From: an uncultured Collinsella sp.
Lineage (GTDB): Bacteria; Actinomycetota; Coriobacteriia; Coriobacteriales; Coriobacteriaceae
Direction of reading: 5' to 3'
NCBI GenBank assembly: GCA_900550835.1
Contig: URTP01000092.1
Coordinates: 1 to 8,052 of the forward strand
Length of the DNA stretch: 8,052 nucleotides
Shown: positions 5,650 through 8,052 of the stretch, piece after piece
Position numbering within the stretch: position 1 is the stretch's first letter
Layout: each line of letters begins with the position of its first letter
The notes under the pieces: generated by a model
Databases searched by the model: none
Seen by the model: only the letters and a program-made list of their open reading frames with translations
What the model was told of the DNA's origin: nothing
Position numbers and translations under genes: made by a program

Positions 5650-6099
5650 TCAACTGGCCGGATCGACATCGCCAGACTCCACCGTAAACGCCGGATCGGT
5701 GCTCACAAGATAAAATCGAGTCACCTTAGTATTTCTAATTAGGTAAATCTGCCCCTGATTGCGCCGGCGCGATATATACGCCACGTGGACCGTACCGAAT
5801 TCTTCACCGTTTTCCTTCTTTAATATCAGGATGTTGGGGTCATCCGTACGCTTAAACTGCCCGTCTGTGCAGATTCCGTCTTGGTCGACCAGCTGCCATC
5901 GACAGTTGTCCTCCTCAAGAAAAGCCAGGGTTACCCGACTCGTTTTGTCATCCCGATAGAAACCATCAATGGCAAACCCTTCGGAAGCGCATTCCTGCAT
6001 ATAGGACGTTTCTCGGCTTATGGCAAACAGCCCTGTAGCGCCCAGGAGCACAGCCAGGCAGACCACTGCAAGGGTTATTGAGATAGTGCGGCGGCCCAT
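5650..6099 (-). CDS. Hypothetical membrane-anchored or exported protein
   Basis: I do not recognise a family for these 149 residues. A basic start (MGRRTIS) and a hydrophobic segment (about 8-27, ITLAVVCLAVLLGATGLFAI) form a signal anchor or uncleaved signal peptide. There is no lipobox and no clear AxA cleavage site. The remainder looks like a small extracytoplasmic beta-rich domain, alternating charged and aromatic residues, with three cysteines (C37, C66, C77) that could form a disulfide. Segments such as GFYRDDKTSRVTLAFLEEDN, NILILKKENGEEFG and TVHVAYISRRR recall short lipocalin-like or DUF-type exported domains, but this is only an impression. The region is visibly AT-richer than its neighbours, suggesting different ancestry or weak constraint. 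The ATG has a poor ribosome binding site and lies one base after the stop of a 12-codon leader ORF, so translational coupling is likely. Confidence 0.65.
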   Translation of the reverse strand: MGRRTISITLAVVCLAVLLGATGLFAISRETSYMQECASEGFAIDGFYRDDKTSRVTLAFLEEDNCRWQLVDQDGICTDGQFKRTDDPNILILKKENGEEFGTVHVAYISRRRNQGQIYLIRNTKVTRFYLVSTDPAFTVESGDVDPAS

Positions 6100-6100
6100 G

Positions 6101-6139
6101 CTAGCCCAGCCGATAGTTGCTTAACGGAGCGTGAAACAT
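6101..6139 (-). CDS. Putative 12-codon leader ORF coupled to the hypothetical gene
   Basis: The ATG at 6139-6137 is preceded by GGAGGT at 7 nt, the best ribosome binding site in this region. It encodes MFHAPLSNYRLG and stops at TAG 6103-6101. One base separates that stop from the ATG of the hypothetical protein (TAGCATG), which itself lacks a good ribosome binding site, so ribosomes ending here could restart there. The peptide shows no run of a single amino acid that would indicate classical attenuation. The alternative is a one-base frameshift in a longer gene that once began at 6139. Confidence 0.4.
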   Translation of the reverse strand: MFHAPLSNYRLG

Positions 6140-6198
6140 ACCTGGAACCTCCGATATCAGGGGGAACGTCGCCTATGGCCTGCCGGCAATCATATGTT

Positions 6199-6233
6199 TC
6201 CAACATCAAACCATATGGTTACAACTCGTTGGA
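6199..6233. promoter_or_regulatory. Compound palindrome, possible operator upstream of the hypothetical gene
   Basis: A 12-bp perfect palindrome AACCATATGGTT (6209-6220) lies inside an outer inverted pair TCCAAC (6199-6204) / GTTGGA (6228-6233). A TATGAT -10-like hexamer on the minus strand (6194-6189) sits just downstream, placing the palindrome over its -35 region, as expected for a regulator site. No -35 consensus is visible. The role is inferred from position only. Confidence 0.35.
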
Positions 6234-6274
6234 GATAGGTTCCATGAACGGACGATAATTTGCGGCGAACGGCT

Positions 6275-6510
6275 ACATATGTTCATTATCTCAGGGTTCT
6301 GGAGGCAATTTTTGGTGCCACCGAGACGTTGTTTTCGGAAGTATGCGGCAAATTCCGGAGCCCTCGAGCACACCCCGGTTTTTCACCAATAAAACCGCAG
6401 GTACAAAGCTTGGGCATATCCAGTGTGCTCGGCCTATTCAAATTTTGCCGCATACTTCCGAAATCCGAGTCCGCTGAAGGCGCCTGCAACGCTATTTACG
6501 CAACATATGT
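6275..6510. repeat. Intergenic region with large nested inverted repeat, flanked by ACATATGT
   Basis: A stretch of more than 300 nt with no convincing protein gene. A perfect 20-nt inverted repeat (6333-6352 with 6444-6463; core CGGAAGTATGCGGC) encloses a second, 9-bp pair CGAGCACAC (6365-6373) / GTGTGCTCG (6423-6431). That in turn encloses a 7-bp hairpin CGGTTTT (6376-6382) / AAAACCG (6391-6397). The internal loop between the outer two stems is 12 nt on each side. The 8-mer ACATATGT occurs at 6275-6282 and 6503-6510. The whole resembles a dispersed palindromic intergenic element rather than a gene; short ORFs on both strands of it have unnatural composition. Confidence 0.7.
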
Positions 6511-6515
6511 GCAAT

Positions 6516-6552
6516 AAAAACGGGTGGCAGCCGGTACGGCTACCACCCGTTT
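6516..6552 (-). terminator. Rho-independent terminator of the acyl-CoA dehydratase activase-like gene
   Basis: The stem ACGGGTGG (6520-6527) / CCACCCGT (6543-6550) continues, past one C-A mismatch, into AGCCG (6529-6533) / CGGCT (6537-6541) with a GTA loop. On the minus strand it is followed by TTTTTATTGC. It lies about 29 nt past the stop at 6581. The A-rich side also gives a short T-run on the plus strand. Confidence 0.92.
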
Positions 6553-6580
6553 GTCTCATATCCAGCACAAAGCAGGCCAG

Positions 6581-8052
6581 TTACTTCTTAATGCCGCGTC
6601 CCAGGCGCTCGGCGACCGATGCCACGGCCTCCTCGCTGGCCGGCCCGCAGCTCACACAGCCGTCATGAGCACGCATCTGGCCGGTGACCTCGTCCATCGC
6701 GAGCGGCGCCACCTTCTCGAGCTTAAAGCCCTTACCGGCGCGCATGTTCTCCTTGGCCACACTGATCATGAGCTTAATGCGGTTGAGCTGGTTGACCTCG
6801 GACGCGCCGGGGTCGTAGTCCACCGCGACGATGTTGCTCTCGGGATGCTGGCGGCGCAGCTCCTTGATCACGGCCTTGCCCACCACGTGGTTGGGCAGGC
6901 AGGCGAAGGGCTGCGTGCAGATGATGTTAGGCGCGCCATGATCGATCAGGTCGAGCATCTCGGCCGTGAGCAGCCAGCCCTCGCCCATGTTGTTGCACAC
7001 CGAAAGCACCGTGCGGGCCTTGTCGGCCATGGTGCCGATGCGCTCGGGTGCCTCGAAGCGGCGGGACTTCTCGAGCATCTCCTCCACCGGCGTGCGCATC
7101 CAGTCCACAAGCTTGATGAGCGCCTGCATGCCCGCACGCGTCGTTGCAGAGCTACCCAGCTCGTCCTTTTGCAGCTCGGCGTTGCTCATGGAGTAGAGGA
7201 AGAAGTCGAGCAGGCCCGGCACCACGGCCTCGCAGCCCTCGCGTTCGATGACATCGACCACGTGGTTGTTGGCTGTGGGATGGAACTTGACCAAGATCTC
7301 ACCGACCACGCCCACGCGCGGCTTGGTGCCCTCGCCTACGAGCGGCATGGTGTCGAACGCGCGGATGGCCTCGCGGCACAGCTTGGTGTAGTTGTGGCGG
7401 TTGAACTTGGGCGCCAGCTTGCGGGCTCGTGCCATGTACTCCTCGTAGAGCGCGTTGGCGGCACCGGGCGTTGCCTCGTACGGGCGGCAACGATAGAGCA
7501 TCTGCATCATCACGTCGCCAAAGAGCACCGCGTAGACTGCCTGTTTAAGCAGCACCGGCGTGATCTTAAAGCCGGGGTTGTCCTCGCCGAGCGCCACGGC
7601 CGAAAGCGAGATCACCGGGATCTCGGGGTGGCCGCTCTCGCGCAGGGCCTTACGGATGAGCGCGATGTAGTTGGTGGCACGACAGCCGCCGCCGGTCTGG
7701 CTGATGACCACGGCCGTCTTGGACAGGTCGTACCGACCGCTCTCGATGGCCTCCATGATCTGACCCGTTACCAGGATCGACGGATAGCAAATGTCATTGT
7801 TCACATAGCGCAGGCCGGCCTCGACGGCGTCGTGATCGGTCGAGGGCAGCAGCTCCAAGTTGTAGCCGGCACCGCGGAATACCTCTTTGACCAGGTCAAA
7901 GTGGATCGGCGCCATCTGCGGGCACAGGATGGTGTAGCCCTCGTCGCGCATCTGCTCGGTAAAGGGCACCTTGGGCCATGCGGTCGAAGCGCTCTCGCGC
8001 TGAGCCTCAAACGTGTACTTGCGGCTCGCGAACGCGGGGGCATCCGTGGAGG
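6581..8052 (-). CDS. Acyl-CoA dehydratase activase-like protein, C-terminal 489 residues (5' end off window)
   Basis: The frame is open to the right edge, so this is the C-terminal part of a larger protein; the GTG at 7969 is internal (the frame upstream reads RKYTFEAQRESASTAWPK). The sequence matches the C-terminal half of large proteins related to activases of 2-hydroxyacyl-CoA dehydratases (DUF2229/COG3580-COG3581 group), in which ASKHA-type ATPase activase domains are commonly fused upstream. The ATPase part would supply high-energy electrons via Fe-S clusters; the true substrate of this large fused type is uncertain. Counting from the first whole codon, motifs include ILCPQMAPIHFDL (about 41-53), YVNNDICYPS (C88), SQTGGGCRATNY (C123), ICTQPFACLPNHV (C378, C384) and the C-terminal CVSCG (C465, C468). 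These conserved cysteines fit Fe-S ligation. A strong terminator follows. Confidence 0.85.
   Translation of the reverse strand, partial: STDAPAFASRKYTFEAQRESASTAWPKVPFTEQMRDEGYTILCPQMAPIHFDLVKEVFRGAGYNLELLPSTDHDAVEAGLRYVNNDICYPSILVTGQIMEAIESGRYDLSKTAVVISQTGGGCRATNYIALIRKALRESGHPEIPVISLSAVALGEDNPGFKITPVLLKQAVYAVLFGDVMMQMLYRCRPYEATPGAANALYEEYMARARKLAPKFNRHNYTKLCREAIRAFDTMPLVGEGTKPRVGVVGEILVKFHPTANNHVVDVIEREGCEAVVPGLLDFFLYSMSNAELQKDELGSSATTRAGMQALIKLVDWMRTPVEEMLEKSRRFEAPERIGTMADKARTVLSVCNNMGEGWLLTAEMLDLIDHGAPNIICTQPFACLPNHVVGKAVIKELRRQHPESNIVAVDYDPGASEVNQLNRIKLMISVAKENMRAGKGFKLEKVAPLAMDEVTGQMRAHDGCVSCGPASEEAVASVAERLGRGIKK

Noticed and set aside
6260..6517. Short ORFs on both strands of the nested inverted repeat (85 codons plus, 67 codons minus)
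   Set aside because: They lie across perfect inverted arms, lack good ribosome binding sites, and their composition follows the repeat rather than a protein.
7799..7969. GTG at 7969 as the true start of the acyl-CoA dehydratase activase-like protein
   Set aside because: The frame stays open to the window edge with plausible coding sequence, no ribosome binding site precedes the GTG, and the family is much longer at its N-terminus.

Overview
The window looks like a chromosomal segment of a high-GC actinobacterium, most likely of the class Coriobacteriia (Collinsella-like). This is inferred from the strong G/C preference at third codon positions, the AAAGGAG-type ribosome binding sites, and the gene set: a large acyl-CoA dehydratase activase-like protein, an OPT transporter and a DUF389 protein. 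No rRNA, tRNA, CRISPR array, transposase or phage gene was seen, so the genus call is inference only.

Left part (1-2169, all minus strand): the start of lgt (lipoprotein maturation), a stand-alone NifU C-terminal-domain (Nfu) Fe-S carrier, a dCMP deaminase (dUMP/dTTP supply), and coaX (type III pantothenate kinase, first step of CoA synthesis). These are housekeeping genes. Hairpins between them, and a promoter-like site before the deaminase, suggest separate transcripts rather than one tight operon.

Middle (2170-5524): a 290-nt divergent intergenic region carries a perfect 34-bp inverted repeat, a promoter-like -10 box on each strand and a structured leader. It is followed on the plus strand by an OPT-family transporter whose reading frame is broken near 2766-2825; the segment expected to be a membrane helix there is missing or scrambled. 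A strong terminator (4195-4232) ends that unit. A DUF389 membrane protein then has its own sigma-70-type promoter and terminator, and carries a textbook EF-hand-like loop between two membrane segments.

Right part (5650-8052, minus strand): a small, AT-richer, signal-anchored protein of unknown function is preceded by a 12-codon leader ORF that has the better ribosome binding site and ends one base before its start. Next comes about 400 nt without a protein gene, holding a compound palindrome and a large nested inverted repeat (6333-6463) that looks like a dispersed intergenic element. A strong terminator follows, and then the 3' part of a large acyl-CoA dehydratase activase-like protein that runs off the right edge.

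The most interesting points are the broken transporter, the two inverted-repeat elements, the leader-peptide arrangement and the EF-hand loop. No complete new multi-gene system is evident.
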